The position numbers and the translations under genes are program-made. From NCBI GenBank assembly GCA_963789355.1, contig CAWBKK010000002.1:124001-188000 (forward strand): a stretch of 64,000 bases of DNA. The letters are read 5' to 3'. Source of the DNA: Gaiellasilicea sp963789355. Its GTDB lineage: Bacteria; Actinomycetota; Thermoleophilia; Gaiellales; Gaiellaceae. The notes beneath the pieces were generated by a model. The model saw only the letters and a program-made list of their open reading frames with translations. It did not search any database and was not told the DNA's origin. Positions 34,278-43,992 of this stretch are shown one piece after another. The first letter of the stretch is position 1, and the number at the start of each line of letters is the position of its first letter.

Positions 34278-36662
34278 CTACCGACGCGAAGCCGCCGCCT
34301 GACGCTGCAGCGAGGCGTGGCTCGGCCGCCGTTTCCCGCCCTTGCCGTGAAACGCGTCCTCGAAGACCTCCTCGACGTGGTCGACGAGCACGAACTCGAG
34401 CTCGGCCCGCGTCTCGGGCGGCAGGTCGTCGAGGTCGTGCGCGTTCTCGAGCGGGAGGATCACGCGCTTGAGCCCCGCGCGCTGCGCGGCCAGCACCTTC
34501 TCCCGGACGCCTCCGATCGGAAGCACCTGACCGGTCAGCGTGATCTCACCGGTCATGCCGACGTCGTCGTCGACAGGGATGCCGCGGACGAGCGAGACGA
34601 TCGTCGTCGCCATCGTCACGCCGGCGGACGGGCCGTCCTTCGGCACGGCGCCGGCGGGAACGTGGACGTGCACGTCGTTGGCGGTGAACCACTCCGCCGC
34701 GAGTCCGAGGTCGGCCGCATGGGAGCGGACCCACGACAGCGCCGCCTGCGCCGACTCCTGCATCACCTCGCCGAGCTGGCCCGTGATCGTCAGCTTGCCC
34801 TTGCCCGGATAGGCGGTCGCCTCGATGAAGAGGACGTCGCCGCCGACCGCCGTGTACGCCAGCCCGGTCGCGACGCCCGGATCGGCCGTGCGCCTGCGGG
34901 CGTCGGCGGAGAACTTGCGCGCGCCGAGCCACTCGCGGACGCGCTCCTCGTCGACCCGGAGCTTCTCGGTCTGCCCGGTCGCGACGAGCGTGGCCGCCTT
35001 GCGGCAGAGCGTCGCGATCTGCCGGTCGAGGTTGCGCACTCCGGCTTCGCGCGTGTACTCCGAGATCACGAGCCGCAGCGACTTGTCGGGGATCGCCAGG
35101 CGGCTCTTCTTCAGCCCGTGCGCCTCGATCTGCTTCGGGACGAGGTAGCGCTTGGCGATGCCGAGCTTCTCCTCGTGCGTGTAGCCGGAGAGCTGGATCA
35201 CGTCCATCCGGTCGAGCAGCGGCCCCGGGATCGTGTCGAGGGTGTTCGCGGTGCAGATGAAGAGCACCTTGGACAGGTCGTACGGGAGATCGAGGTAGTG
35301 GTCGCGGAAGCTCGAATGCTGCTCGGGGTCGAGCACCTCGAGCATCGCCGAGGCCGGGTCGCCGCGGAAGTCGGCGCCCATCTTGTCGATCTCGTCGATC
35401 AGGAAGACCGGGTTCGACGACTCGGCGTCGCGGATCGCGCGCACGATCGTGCCGGGCATGGCGCCGATGTACGTGCGCCGGTGGCCGCGGATCTCCGATT
35501 CGTCGCGGACGCCGCCGACCGAGATCCGGGCGAACGTGCGGCCGAGCGCGCGGGCGATCGACTGCCCGAGCGACGTCTTGCCGACGCCCGGCGGCCCGAC
35601 GAAGCAGAGGATCGGCCCGGAGAGATCGTTCTTCAGCTTCGAGACGGCGAGGTGCTCGATGATCCGCTCCTTCACCTTCTCGAGGTCGAAGTGATCCTCG
35701 TCGAGGATCTGCTGGGCATGCTCCAGGTCGAGGTTGTCGTCGGTGACGGAGCCCCACGGGAGCGAGAGGATCCAGTCGAGGTAGGTGCGGATGACGCCGT
35801 ACTCGGCCGCCGCCGGCGGGAGCCGCTCGAGCCGGTTCACCTCCCGCAGCGCCGCCTTCGCGGCGTGCTCGGGCAGGTTCTTGGCCTCCAGCTGCTCGAC
35901 GAGCTCGTTGATCTCGGCCTGGTGCTCGTCGCTCTCGCCGAGCTCCTCCTGAATCGCCTTCAGCTGCTGCCGGAGGAAGAACTCGCGCTGCCCCTTGTCG
36001 ATCTCCAGCGCGACTTGCGACTGGATCTTCGAGCCGAGCTCCGACATCTCGACCTCGCGGCCGAGAATCCCGGCGATCCGGCGCAGCCGTTGCTCGACGT
36101 CGGCGGTCTCGAGCAGCTCCTGGCGCTCCTCGGTCTTCAGGCGGAGCGTCGATGCGATCAGATGCGTGAGCGCGGTCGGGTCGTCGACGTTCGCCGCGGC
36201 GATCTGCAGTTCCTCGGGCAGGTACGGCGTCAGCCCGATGATCTGCGCGAACTGCTGCTGCACGTTCCGGGTCAGTGCCTCGACCGTAGGGGAGTCGGGG
36301 ACGATCTCCGGCAGGTCCTCGAGGATACCGACGAGGTACGGATCCTCCTCGGCCTCCTCGACGAGCCGGACGCGCTGGATGCCCTGGACGAGGATCCGGA
36401 GCGTTCCGTCGGGGACCTTGATCATCTTGTGGACGACGGCGACGGTGCCGACGCGGTAGACGTCGTCCCAGCCCGGCGGGTCGGCCACGGGGTTCTTGAC
36501 CGTGAAGAGCGCGAGCATCCGCTCGCCCGAGACGACGTCGTCGATCAGCTTGACGGAGCGCTCCTGGCCGACCGCCAGCGGCGTCATCGACTCCGGGAAG
36601 ACAACCGTCTCCTTCAGCGGCAGCACGGGCAGCCGCAGGCGCTCGGAGGCGGTCTCGGTCAC
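34278..36662 (-). CDS. lon: ATP-dependent Lon protease
   Basis: Cytosolic quality-control protease of 794 residues. N-domain (~1-305), AAA+ module with Walker A GPPGVGKTSLG, DEIDKMGADFRGDP Walker B, and the proteolytic domain with catalytic Ser679 (KDGPSAGV) and Lys722 (REKVLAAQ). GTG start overlaps the stop of hsp20 (GTGA). The 81 bp after its end show nothing notable. Operon with a small heat-shock protein points to stress induction. Confidence 0.95.
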   Translation of the reverse strand: MTETASERLRLPVLPLKETVVFPESMTPLAVGQERSVKLIDDVVSGERMLALFTVKNPVADPPGWDDVYRVGTVAVVHKMIKVPDGTLRILVQGIQRVRLVEEAEEDPYLVGILEDLPEIVPDSPTVEALTRNVQQQFAQIIGLTPYLPEELQIAAANVDDPTALTHLIASTLRLKTEERQELLETADVEQRLRRIAGILGREVEMSELGSKIQSQVALEIDKGQREFFLRQQLKAIQEELGESDEHQAEINELVEQLEAKNLPEHAAKAALREVNRLERLPPAAAEYGVIRTYLDWILSLPWGSVTDDNLDLEHAQQILDEDHFDLEKVKERIIEHLAVSKLKNDLSGPILCFVGPPGVGKTSLGQSIARALGRTFARISVGGVRDESEIRGHRRTYIGAMPGTIVRAIRDAESSNPVFLIDEIDKMGADFRGDPASAMLEVLDPEQHSSFRDHYLDLPYDLSKVLFICTANTLDTIPGPLLDRMDVIQLSGYTHEEKLGIAKRYLVPKQIEAHGLKKSRLAIPDKSLRLVISEYTREAGVRNLDRQIATLCRKAATLVATGQTEKLRVDEERVREWLGARKFSADARRRTADPGVATGLAYTAVGGDVLFIEATAYPGKGKLTITGQLGEVMQESAQAALSWVRSHAADLGLAAEWFTANDVHVHVPAGAVPKDGPSAGVTMATTIVSLVRGIPVDDDVGMTGEITLTGQVLPIGGVREKVLAAQRAGLKRVILPLENAHDLDDLPPETRAELEFVLVDHVEEVFEDAFHGKGGKRRPSHASLQRQAAASRR

Positions 36663-37096
36663 TGTTGCCTGCGGACGACGATGACGACGGCGGATTCGAC
36701 CGGGTCGCGGCGGGCGACCGGGAGCGTGATCCGGAGCATCCCGGCCTCGTAGGCGGCGCTCGCCGTCGCCGCATCGATGTCCTGCTCCAGCGGGATGGTG
36801 CGCTCGAAGCGCCCGTACTCGATCTCCGCCTGCTGGTAGACCTGCCCGGGTACGCGCGGGCGCCCCCGGCTGCCGGAGATCGTCAGGGCGCGTTCTTCGA
36901 CCGAGAGCTCGATCGAGTCGGGATCGACCCCGGCCAGCTCGACGACGACGACGAGCTGGCGCGGATCGTCGGTGAAGAAGCAGTCGACCGCGGGCCGGAA
37001 GCCCTTTCTGATCCCCGAGAAACGGGGAACCTGCCAGAGGTCGGCGAAGAGCTCCTCGATCTCCCCCTGCAGGCGGTCGATGTCGCGCCGTGCCAT
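36659..37096 (-). CDS. Hsp20-family small heat-shock protein
   Basis: 145 residues. Alpha-crystallin domain from ~40 to 130: PAVDCFFTDDPRQLVVVVELAGVDPDSIELSV, then ISGSRGRP and the closing AAYEAGMLRITLPVARR. Acts as an ATP-independent holdase. First gene of the hsp20-lon pair. I see no CIRCE or HAIR operator in the 36 bp between it and the divergent gene at 37133. Confidence 0.9.
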   Translation of the reverse strand: MARRDIDRLQGEIEELFADLWQVPRFSGIRKGFRPAVDCFFTDDPRQLVVVVELAGVDPDSIELSVEERALTISGSRGRPRVPGQVYQQAEIEYGRFERTIPLEQDIDAATASAAYEAGMLRITLPVARRDPVESAVVIVVRRQQ

Positions 37097-37132
37097 GGGG
37101 AAGACGTTACCCCTCTCTGTACGATCGAACGC

Positions 37133-37270
37133 ATGACCCTGGTGCGCCGCGTCCTCAAGCTGATCGGCGCCGCGCTGGCCTTCGCCGTCTACGTCTGGTT
37201 CGCCGCCGTCCGCGCGACGCCGAAGGTCAGGCGGTGCAAGGCGAGGCGCCGGGCGACGCGCGACGCCTGA
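37133..37270 (+). CDS. small basic membrane protein upstream of MMPL transporter
   Basis: 45 residues: one helix (LKLIGAALAFAVYVWFAAV) and a strongly basic tail (KVRRCKARRRATRD). Not recognised. TGATG overlap with the transporter gene indicates coupling, and the size would suit an accessory subunit, but such short frames also arise by chance. Confidence 0.5.
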   Translation: MTLVRRVLKLIGAALAFAVYVWFAAVRATPKVRRCKARRRATRDA

Positions 37271-39531
37271 TGGAGCGCTGGACGAGGTTCGTGCTCCGGC
37301 ACCGCTGGCCTATCGTCGGCGTCTGGTTCGTGATCCTGGTCACCGGCGGCACCCTCAGCGCCGGGTTGAGCAAGCTGCTCTCGAACGAGTTCACGACGCC
37401 GGGCACGGACTCCGAGGACGTGCGCTCGACGCTCGAGGAGCGGTTCGGGCAGCGCGACGACGGCTCGTTCCTGATCGTCTTCCGCGTCGACGACACGCGC
37501 GACGCCGACCTGCGGCGCGAGCTGCAGGCTGCGCTCGTCCGTGGAGCGAAGGCGGTGGAGGGCGGGCAGGCCCAACCGCTCCAGGCCGCCGGCCGCAACG
37601 TGTTCTTCGGGACGATCGGCTCCCCGCTCGAGCTGACCGACGGCAAGGAGGCGACCCCGGCGGTCCGCGCCGCGATCGGCCGGCCGGCCGGCGCGGAGGC
37701 CTTCGTCAGCGGCACGCCGGCGATCCAGGCCGACCTCGACCCGATCTTCGAGGAGGACTTGCTCAAGGGGGAGGCGATCGCGCTGCCGATTGCGCTCGCG
37801 GTGCTGCTCGCGGTCTTCGGGCTCTCCTTCGCGGTCCTGATGCCGTTCCTGATCGCGGCGACGACGATCACGGCCACGCTGGGAATCGTCTGGGTGGTCG
37901 CGCACTACCTGACGACGGCGGTGTACGTCACGAACCTCGTCCAGCTGATCGGGCTCGGGATCGCGATCGACTACTCACTGCTGATCGTCTACCGGTTCAG
38001 GGAGGAGCTCTCGCGCCCCTGGCCTGAGACGGCTCCCGCCGGGCAGAGCACTGTCCCCTCCGGCGACGCACGCGCACCGACGCCCCAGGAACGCGAGAGG
38101 GCGCGAGCGCGTAAGGACGACGCGGTCGTGCGGACGATGGCGACGGCCGGGCGCGCGGTCGTCTTCTCGGGCGCGACGGTGGCGATCGGGCTGGCGCTGC
38201 TGCTCTTCATGCCGTTGCCCTTCATGGTCTCGATGGGCGTCGGCGGCTTCCTGATCCCCCTGGTCTCGATCGTGGCCGCGGTGACGCTGCAGCCGGTGCT
38301 GCTCTCGCTCTTCGGCAGGCGCGGGACGAGGCGCGTGCACGTCGCCGACTTCCTCCGGGACCGGCTGCGGCTGCCGGTGCCGCGCTTCGCGGGCACGTCG
38401 AATCCGGAGCATGGGCTCTGGGCGCGGCTGGCCCGCTCGATCATGCGACGGCCGCTCGTCTACCTCGCCCTCGGCGTCACCGTGCTCGTCGCAGCGGCGG
38501 CGCCCGTATTCGACCTGCAGCTGACGCCGGGCTCCGCGTCGGGCACGCCGCAGTCGCCGGAGTCGATCCGCGGCTTCAACGTGCTGCGGGCCGCGGTCGG
38601 GCCAGGCGCGCTCGCTCCGACGCAGGTGCTCGTCGACGCGGGCGCGGGCGGGAGCGTGCGCGATCCGGCGATCGCCGGGGGAATCGAGCGCCTGATCGCG
38701 AGCGTCCGCGCCGATCCGGAGGTCGCCCGCGTCGACTACGAGCCCGCGACGCCGTACGTCGACCGCACCGGCCGGTTCGCCTACCTGAGCATCGCCGGCG
38801 AGCACGAGTACGGCGAGCTCGCGGCGCAGGACTTCGCCCGCAGGCTCCGAGGCGATCTGATTCCTGCCAGCCGCTTCCCGGAGGAGGCGACCGTGCTGGC
38901 GGGCGGTGGGCCTGCGCAGGGAATCGACTTCATCGACAGCGCCTACGGCGCCTTCCCCTGGCTCGTCGTGGCGGTGCTGATCCTCACCTACATCACGCTG
39001 ATGCGCGCGTTCCGCTCGCTGCTGCTGCCCCTGAAGGCCGTGCTGCTGAACCTGCTCGCGATCGGCGCCACCTATGGGCTGCTCGTGATCGTCTTCAAGT
39101 ACGGAATCGGCTCCGACCTGCTCGGGCTCTACCAGTTCGATCAGGTCGAGGCGTGGATCCCGATCTTCCTCTTCGCGATGCTCTTCGGCCTCTCGATGGA
39201 CTACGAGGTCTTTCTCGTCTCGCGGATGCGCGAGTTCTGGGACGCGGGCGCGTCGAACGAGGAAGCGGTCGCCCTCGGGCTCGAGCGCACGGGCCGGATC
39301 GTGACCGCAGCCGCGATCGTGATGGTGGCGGCGTTCTCGGGCTTCGCCGCCGGCTCGATCGTCGGCCTCCAGGAGTTCGGCCTCGGGCTCGCGATCGCGA
39401 TCTTCCTCGACGCCACGCTCGTCCGGGCGGTGCTCGTGCCGGCGCTGATGCGCCTCTTCGGCCGCTGGAACTGGTGGCTGCCGGAGCGGGCGGCCCGGAT
39501 CCTGCGCGTGGCCCCTTCCCCCATTCGTTAA
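37270..39531 (+). CDS. MMPL/RND-superfamily transporter
   Basis: 753 residues in two similar halves, each a single helix, a large extracytoplasmic loop and five further helices (about 12 in all). Start MERWTRFVLRHRWPIVGVW; helix blocks near GLGIAIDYSLLIVYRFREEL and FGLSMDYEVFLVSRMREFWDAG hold the Asp/Tyr residues of the proton path. MmpL-type proteins move lipids or export small molecules; the cargo is unknown. A 30-residue insertion after the first DYSLL region contains a Pro/Ala-rich cytosolic loop. Confidence 0.88.
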   Translation: MERWTRFVLRHRWPIVGVWFVILVTGGTLSAGLSKLLSNEFTTPGTDSEDVRSTLEERFGQRDDGSFLIVFRVDDTRDADLRRELQAALVRGAKAVEGGQAQPLQAAGRNVFFGTIGSPLELTDGKEATPAVRAAIGRPAGAEAFVSGTPAIQADLDPIFEEDLLKGEAIALPIALAVLLAVFGLSFAVLMPFLIAATTITATLGIVWVVAHYLTTAVYVTNLVQLIGLGIAIDYSLLIVYRFREELSRPWPETAPAGQSTVPSGDARAPTPQERERARARKDDAVVRTMATAGRAVVFSGATVAIGLALLLFMPLPFMVSMGVGGFLIPLVSIVAAVTLQPVLLSLFGRRGTRRVHVADFLRDRLRLPVPRFAGTSNPEHGLWARLARSIMRRPLVYLALGVTVLVAAAAPVFDLQLTPGSASGTPQSPESIRGFNVLRAAVGPGALAPTQVLVDAGAGGSVRDPAIAGGIERLIASVRADPEVARVDYEPATPYVDRTGRFAYLSIAGEHEYGELAAQDFARRLRGDLIPASRFPEEATVLAGGGPAQGIDFIDSAYGAFPWLVVAVLILTYITLMRAFRSLLLPLKAVLLNLLAIGATYGLLVIVFKYGIGSDLLGLYQFDQVEAWIPIFLFAMLFGLSMDYEVFLVSRMREFWDAGASNEEAVALGLERTGRIVTAAAIVMVAAFSGFAAGSIVGLQEFGLGLAIAIFLDATLVRAVLVPALMRLFGRWNWWLPERAARILRVAPSPIR

Positions 39532-39578
39532 CAGGATCTTGATGTTCCGAAAGCGGGAAAGCAGGGAACCCGCTCTCT

Positions 39579-40811
39579 GTGCGTGTCGTCCTCACGATCA
39601 TTTTCGCCTGCGCCGTCGTCGGGCTCACGGCCCCTGCTGCTGACGCTTCGAGCAACGCCCGCTTCGGGATCCAGGACGACGCCTGGCTGATGCACGGCGC
39701 CGGCACGCTCGACGACCGACTCGACCGTCTGGAGCGGCTGGGGGTCGACATCGTGCGCTTCAACCTCCACTGGGACGCGATCGAGCCCACGCGCGGCGAG
39801 TACGCCTGGGACGAGAGCGACGCCGTGCTCAACGGTCTCCGCAGTCGTGGGATCCCGGTTGTCGTCGGGATCGTCGGCTCTCCGGGCTGGGCGAACGCGG
39901 GCAGGACGCCCAACTTCGCGCCGGGCGCATCCTCGTTCGCCGGCTTCGCCCGTGCCGCCGCCACCCGCTACCGCTGGGTGACGCAGTGGTTGATGTGGAA
40001 CGAGCCGAACCAGGCGCGGTGGCTGCGCCCGACCTCGCCGAGCGTCTACGTCCGCCAGATCCTCAATCCCGGCTACGCGGCGATCCACGCTGTGAATCCG
40101 CGCGCCAAGGTGGCCGGCGGCGTCACCGCGCCGCGCGGTTCCAGCGGCGGTGTCTCCCCCGTCAAGTGGATCCGCGGGATGCGGAGCGCGGGCGCGCGGC
40201 TCGACGCGTACGCGCACCATCCCTACCCCTCGAGCAGCCGCGAGACGCCGTTCACGGGCGGTTGCGGTCACTGCGAGACGATCACGATGGCGACGCTGGA
40301 GCGGCTGATCGCCGAGGTCGGCCGCTCGTTCGGGCCGAAGCGGATCTGGCTGACCGAGTACGGCTACCAGACCGGTGCCTACGGGGTCACCCAGCAGCGG
40401 CAGGCCGAGCTGATCGGCCAGTCCGGGCTGCGTGTCTTCAAGGCACCGCGCGTGGACATGCTCATCCACTACCTCGTCAAGGACGAGCCCGTGGCGAGCC
40501 GCTTCCAGAGCGGGCTCTTCAACACGTCGGGTCGCCCGAAGCTCGCTGCGCTCGCCTTCCCGCTCCCGATCGCGGCGGCCGGGCGGAGCGGCGGCAAGCT
40601 CGTCCTGTGGGGCCAGGTCCGCCCTCGTGCCGGCGTGCAGACGTACCGCGTCCAGGTGCGGACCGGAGGGGCGTGGCGCTTCAGCGGCGGCACCCGCCGC
40701 ACGACTGCGCGCGGCTTCTTCAGCACGGCCGTCGCTGCGCCGAACGGCGCGAGCATCCGGATCTTTTCGCAGCAGGATCGCGCCTACAGCGCGACCATCC
40801 GCGCCCGCTGA
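39579..40811 (+). CDS. secreted glycoside hydrolase, clan GH-A type
   Basis: 410 residues. Signal peptide (VRVVLTIIFACAVVGLTAPAADA), then a TIM barrel: LERLGVDIVRFNLHWDAIEP, acid/base Glu142 in LMWNEPNQ, nucleophile Glu260 in WLTEYGYQ. A C-terminal beta module (~320-410) follows. Resembles GH39/GH5-like enzymes; the substrate is not evident. Located before polysaccharide precursor genes. In the 47 bp upstream a GCGGG...CCCGC inverted pair is seen. Confidence 0.82.
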   Translation: MRVVLTIIFACAVVGLTAPAADASSNARFGIQDDAWLMHGAGTLDDRLDRLERLGVDIVRFNLHWDAIEPTRGEYAWDESDAVLNGLRSRGIPVVVGIVGSPGWANAGRTPNFAPGASSFAGFARAAATRYRWVTQWLMWNEPNQARWLRPTSPSVYVRQILNPGYAAIHAVNPRAKVAGGVTAPRGSSGGVSPVKWIRGMRSAGARLDAYAHHPYPSSSRETPFTGGCGHCETITMATLERLIAEVGRSFGPKRIWLTEYGYQTGAYGVTQQRQAELIGQSGLRVFKAPRVDMLIHYLVKDEPVASRFQSGLFNTSGRPKLAALAFPLPIAAAGRSGGKLVLWGQVRPRAGVQTYRVQVRTGGAWRFSGGTRRTTARGFFSTAVAAPNGASIRIFSQQDRAYSATIRAR

Positions 40812-40838
40812 CCGGCGCCCCACGGCTACGTTCCCAGC

Positions 40839-41489
40839 GTGCGTTCGCCCCCTGCCCTTCACGGCGGCTTCGCAACCCGTATCGCCTGGCTCGTCACCGG
40901 GCTCTTCTTTTGCGCGTGCGGCGTGGCCTTCTTCCTCGAGTCCGAGCTCGGGCTGCCGCCGTGGGACGTGCTCCATCAGGGCCTCGCTGAGCAGGCGGGC
41001 GTCTCCTTCGGCGTCGCCAACCTGATCGTCTCGATGCTCGTGCTGGCGCTCGTCTGGATCCTGCGGGCGCGGATCGGCCTGGGCACCCTGCTCAACGCGA
41101 GCCTGATCGGCGCCTTCGTGATCGCGCTTGCCGCCCTCGAGCCGGTCGTCGCGCTCTCGGACCAGAGCCTCGGCCTGCGGATCGGGCTGATCCCGCTCGC
41201 GCTCGCCTGCTTCGGCGTCGGCTCCGCCTTCTACATCTGCGCCTCGATGGGCGCGGGCCCCCGCGATTCGCTCATGCTCGTGATCTCCCGCCGGCTCGGT
41301 GTCCGGATCGGCGCCGCCCGAACGGGGATCGAACTCGCGGCGCTGGTCGTCGGCTTTCTCCTCGGCGGCACGGTGGGGATCGGGACGGTCGTGTTCGCAC
41401 TCGGGATCGGCCCCGCCGTCGAGGCGTCCTTCTGGGCCCTCGAAAGGACGCCCCTCGCCGGACCCGCAGTAGCATCGTCCGCGGCATGA
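40839..41489 (+). CDS. YczE/YitT-type integral membrane protein
   Basis: 216 residues, about six helices. Family-like motif GVAFFLESELGLPPWDVLHQGLAEQAG after helix 1 and FYICASMGAGPRDSLMLVISRRLG later, typical of YczE-like proteins of unknown transport role. GTG start; ATGA overlap with the nucleotidyltransferase gene. Confidence 0.82.
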   Translation: MRSPPALHGGFATRIAWLVTGLFFCACGVAFFLESELGLPPWDVLHQGLAEQAGVSFGVANLIVSMLVLALVWILRARIGLGTLLNASLIGAFVIALAALEPVVALSDQSLGLRIGLIPLALACFGVGSAFYICASMGAGPRDSLMLVISRRLGVRIGAARTGIELAALVVGFLLGGTVGIGTVVFALGIGPAVEASFWALERTPLAGPAVASSAA

Positions 41490-42274
41490 AAGCGAAGGGA
41501 CTGATCGCGGCGGGCGGCGAGGCGACGCGGCTCGGTGAGCTGACGCGCGTCGTCAACAAGCACCTGCTCCCGGTCGGCGGCTGGCCGATGATCTATTACC
41601 CGCTGCAGCTGCTCCAGCTCGCCGGCGTCGAGGAGGTGATGATCGTCACCGGCCAGGGCCACGCGGGTCAGCTGATCGACCTGCTCGGCGACGGCCGGTT
41701 GAGCCGCCGCGGGACGAGCGAACCGCTCTTCGACCTGGAGCTGACCTACAAGGTGCAGGTCGAGGCCGGCGGGATCGCGCAGGTCGTCGGGATGGCGGAG
41801 AGCTTCGCCGGCGACGACGATCTCGTCGTCTGCCTCGGCGACAACATCTTCGAGTACGCGGAGGCGGCTGCGATCCGGAGCTTCGTCGAGGGAGACGACG
41901 GAGCTGCGGTGTTCGTCAAGGAGGTGCCGGATCCGGAGCGGTTCGGCGTCGTCGTCTACGGCGACGACGGCGGGCGCGTGGTCGACGTCGTCGAAAAGGC
42001 AGGCGTCGTCGACCTGCGCTACGACTCACCGCCCTCGAGCGACGCGGTCGTCGGCCTCTACTGCTACTCGCCGGACGTGTTCGAGCTGATTCGCGGGCTC
42101 GCGCCGTCCTCGCGCGGCGAGCTCGAGATCACCGACGTCAACCGCCACTACGCGGAGAACGGAACGCTGGCGTGCCACCGCGTCGCCGGCTGGTGGGAGG
42201 ACGCAGGCACACAGGAGTCGTTGGGCGAGATCGGCGCCCTGATCGAGCGCACGGGCGTCAACAAGCTCGCATGA
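41486..42274 (+). CDS. rfbA: glucose-1-phosphate thymidylyltransferase-like nucleotidyltransferase
   Basis: Makes dTDP-glucose from glucose 1-phosphate and dTTP, first step to dTDP-L-rhamnose. 262 residues, shorter than RmlA (~290). AAGGEATRLGELTRVVNKHLLPVGGWPMIYYPLQ replaces the usual GGxGTRL with GGEATRL; LVVCLGDNIFE holds the metal Asp; VVGLYCYSPDVFEL and RGELEITDVNRHY are typical. The three following rfb genes confirm the pathway. Confidence 0.87.
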   Translation: MKAKGLIAAGGEATRLGELTRVVNKHLLPVGGWPMIYYPLQLLQLAGVEEVMIVTGQGHAGQLIDLLGDGRLSRRGTSEPLFDLELTYKVQVEAGGIAQVVGMAESFAGDDDLVVCLGDNIFEYAEAAAIRSFVEGDDGAAVFVKEVPDPERFGVVVYGDDGGRVVDVVEKAGVVDLRYDSPPSSDAVVGLYCYSPDVFELIRGLAPSSRGELEITDVNRHYAENGTLACHRVAGWWEDAGTQESLGEIGALIERTGVNKLA

Positions 42275-42738
42275 TCGACGGGCTCCTCCGGATCCCTCTG
42301 CGCCGGTACGAGGACGCGCGCGGCTGGTTCGCCGAGATCCGGCGCGAGACCCTGCTGCCGAAGCCGACGCGGCAGACCAATCTCTCCTTCTCCCGCCGAG
42401 GGGTTCTGCGCGGGCTCCACTACCACGAGCGCGGGCAGGACGACCTCTTCGTCTGCCTCCAGGGAACGGCGCGCGTCGTCGTGCTCGACCGGGAGAGCGG
42501 CGAGACCTTCACGGAGGACATCGGCGACGACAATCCGGTCGCGATCTACATTCCCGGCCGGCACGCGCACGGCTTCGAGGCGCTGACCGACCTCCTCTTC
42601 TGTTACCACGTGACCGAGGAGTACGACGCCGCGAATCCCGACGAGCAGGGGATCTGCTGGGCGGATCCGCGCGTCAAGCACCTCTGGAGCACCACCGCGC
42701 CGCTCCTCTCCGAGCGGGATCTCGAGGCGTGTACCTAG
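42271..42738 (+). CDS. rfbC: dTDP-4-dehydrorhamnose 3,5-epimerase
   Basis: 155-residue cupin. Catalytic His in VLRGLHYHE, the FVCLQGTARVVVLD strand, and YIPGRHAHGFEAL with the second His. Slightly short compared with ~180. ATGA overlap with rfbA; its 3' end overlaps rfbD by 10 nt. Confidence 0.9.
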   Translation: MIDGLLRIPLRRYEDARGWFAEIRRETLLPKPTRQTNLSFSRRGVLRGLHYHERGQDDLFVCLQGTARVVVLDRESGETFTEDIGDDNPVAIYIPGRHAHGFEALTDLLFCYHVTEEYDAANPDEQGICWADPRVKHLWSTTAPLLSERDLEACT

Positions 42739-43511
42739 TCACGGGGGCGGGTGGGCAGCTCGGCCGGGCGCTCGTGGACGAGTTTGCCGACGACGGGGTC
42801 ACCGGGCTGACGCGGGCCCAGTGGGACGTCGAGCTGCCGCCGCCCGCGGGGCTCGTGCCGACCGACGTCGTCCTGCATGCCGCTGCGTGGACGAATGTCG
42901 ACGGTGCCGAGGACGATCCGCAGGGGGCCGCGGCAGCGAACGTCGGCGGGACCGCGAACGTGGCCGCGCTCGGCGTCCCGCTCGTTTACTACTCGACCGA
43001 CTACGTCTTCGACGGCGGCAAGGGCGAGCCGTACGTCGAGTCGGACGGACCGAATCCGCTGTCCGCCTACGGCCGGACGAAGCTCCACGGCGAGGCCGCG
43101 GCGGGCGAGCAGGCGTGGATCGTTCGCGCCTCGTGGCTCTTCGGCCCGACCGGCACGAACTTCGTGCGGACGATGCTCCGGCTCGGCGCCGGCCAGGACG
43201 AGGTCGCGGTCGTCGACGACCAGCGCGGCTCGCCGACCTACGTCGGTCATCTCGCAGCCGCAACGCGTCAGCTCCTGCTGCTGCCCCACGGCGTCTACCA
43301 CGTCGCCCCCGAGGGCAACGCGACCTGGGCCGAATTCGCCGAGGCGATCTTCGAGGAGGCGGGGCTCGAGACGCGGGTGCGCCGGATCACGACCGCTGAG
43401 CTCGGCCGGCCGGCGCCGCGGCCCGCCTACTCGGTCCTCCGAAGCGAGAAGGGCGCGCCCGTCCTGCCGCACTGGCGCGACGGACTGCGCGAGTGCCTCG
43501 CCGCCCTCTGA
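42729..43511 (+). CDS. rfbD: dTDP-4-dehydrorhamnose reductase
   Basis: Reduces dTDP-4-keto-rhamnose to dTDP-L-rhamnose. 260 residues, SDR fold: VTGAGGQLGRALVDEF for the NADPH site, LHAAAWTNVDGAEDDP, STDYVFDGGKGEPYVE and the catalytic Tyr/Lys in PLSAYGRTKLHGE. GTG start. Confidence 0.92.
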   Translation: MYLVTGAGGQLGRALVDEFADDGVTGLTRAQWDVELPPPAGLVPTDVVLHAAAWTNVDGAEDDPQGAAAANVGGTANVAALGVPLVYYSTDYVFDGGKGEPYVESDGPNPLSAYGRTKLHGEAAAGEQAWIVRASWLFGPTGTNFVRTMLRLGAGQDEVAVVDDQRGSPTYVGHLAAATRQLLLLPHGVYHVAPEGNATWAEFAEAIFEEAGLETRVRRITTAELGRPAPRPAYSVLRSEKGAPVLPHWRDGLRECLAAL

Positions 43512-43512
43512 G

Positions 43513-43983
43513 ATGGCCGGCTACTCCTTCCTGACGACCTGGATCCTCGACGCACCCCGGGAGCGGGTGTGGGACGCGATCTACGAGATCGAGCGCTGGC
43601 CGGAGTGGTGGCGCGGGGTGCGGAAGGTGGAGAAGCTCGAGCACGGCGACGACGACGGGATCGGCGGCCTCTACCGGCACGAGTGGAAGAGCGTCATCCC
43701 CTATCCGGTCCGCTTCGAGACCCGGATCACGAAGATCGAGCGGCCCCACCTGATCGAGGCCAGCGCGGACGGGGGGCTGGCCGGAACCGGCCGCTGGCGC
43801 TTCTTCGACGGCCGCGACACGGCTGTCACCTACGAGTGGAACGTGCGCACGACCAAGCCCTGGATGAACGTCGTCGCGCCGATCGCCGGCCCGGTCTTTC
43901 GCTGGAACCACAACGTCGTCATGCACCAAGGAGGCCAGGGTCTGGCCGATCTGCTCGGGGCGCGCCTCCTGGCCGTCACGTAA
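43513..43983 (+). CDS. SRPBCC (START-like) family protein
   Basis: 156 residues with the helix-grip fold signature: TTWILDAPRERVWDAIYEIERWPEWWRGV at the start and VTYEWNVRTTKPWMNVVAP later. Such proteins bind hydrophobic ligands. It sits between rfbD (1 nt upstream) and rfbB (9 nt downstream); a role in sugar or lipid-linked intermediates is only guessed from that. Confidence 0.8.
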   Translation: MAGYSFLTTWILDAPRERVWDAIYEIERWPEWWRGVRKVEKLEHGDDDGIGGLYRHEWKSVIPYPVRFETRITKIERPHLIEASADGGLAGTGRWRFFDGRDTAVTYEWNVRTTKPWMNVVAPIAGPVFRWNHNVVMHQGGQGLADLLGARLLAVT

Positions 43984-43992
43984 CCTCCGAGG

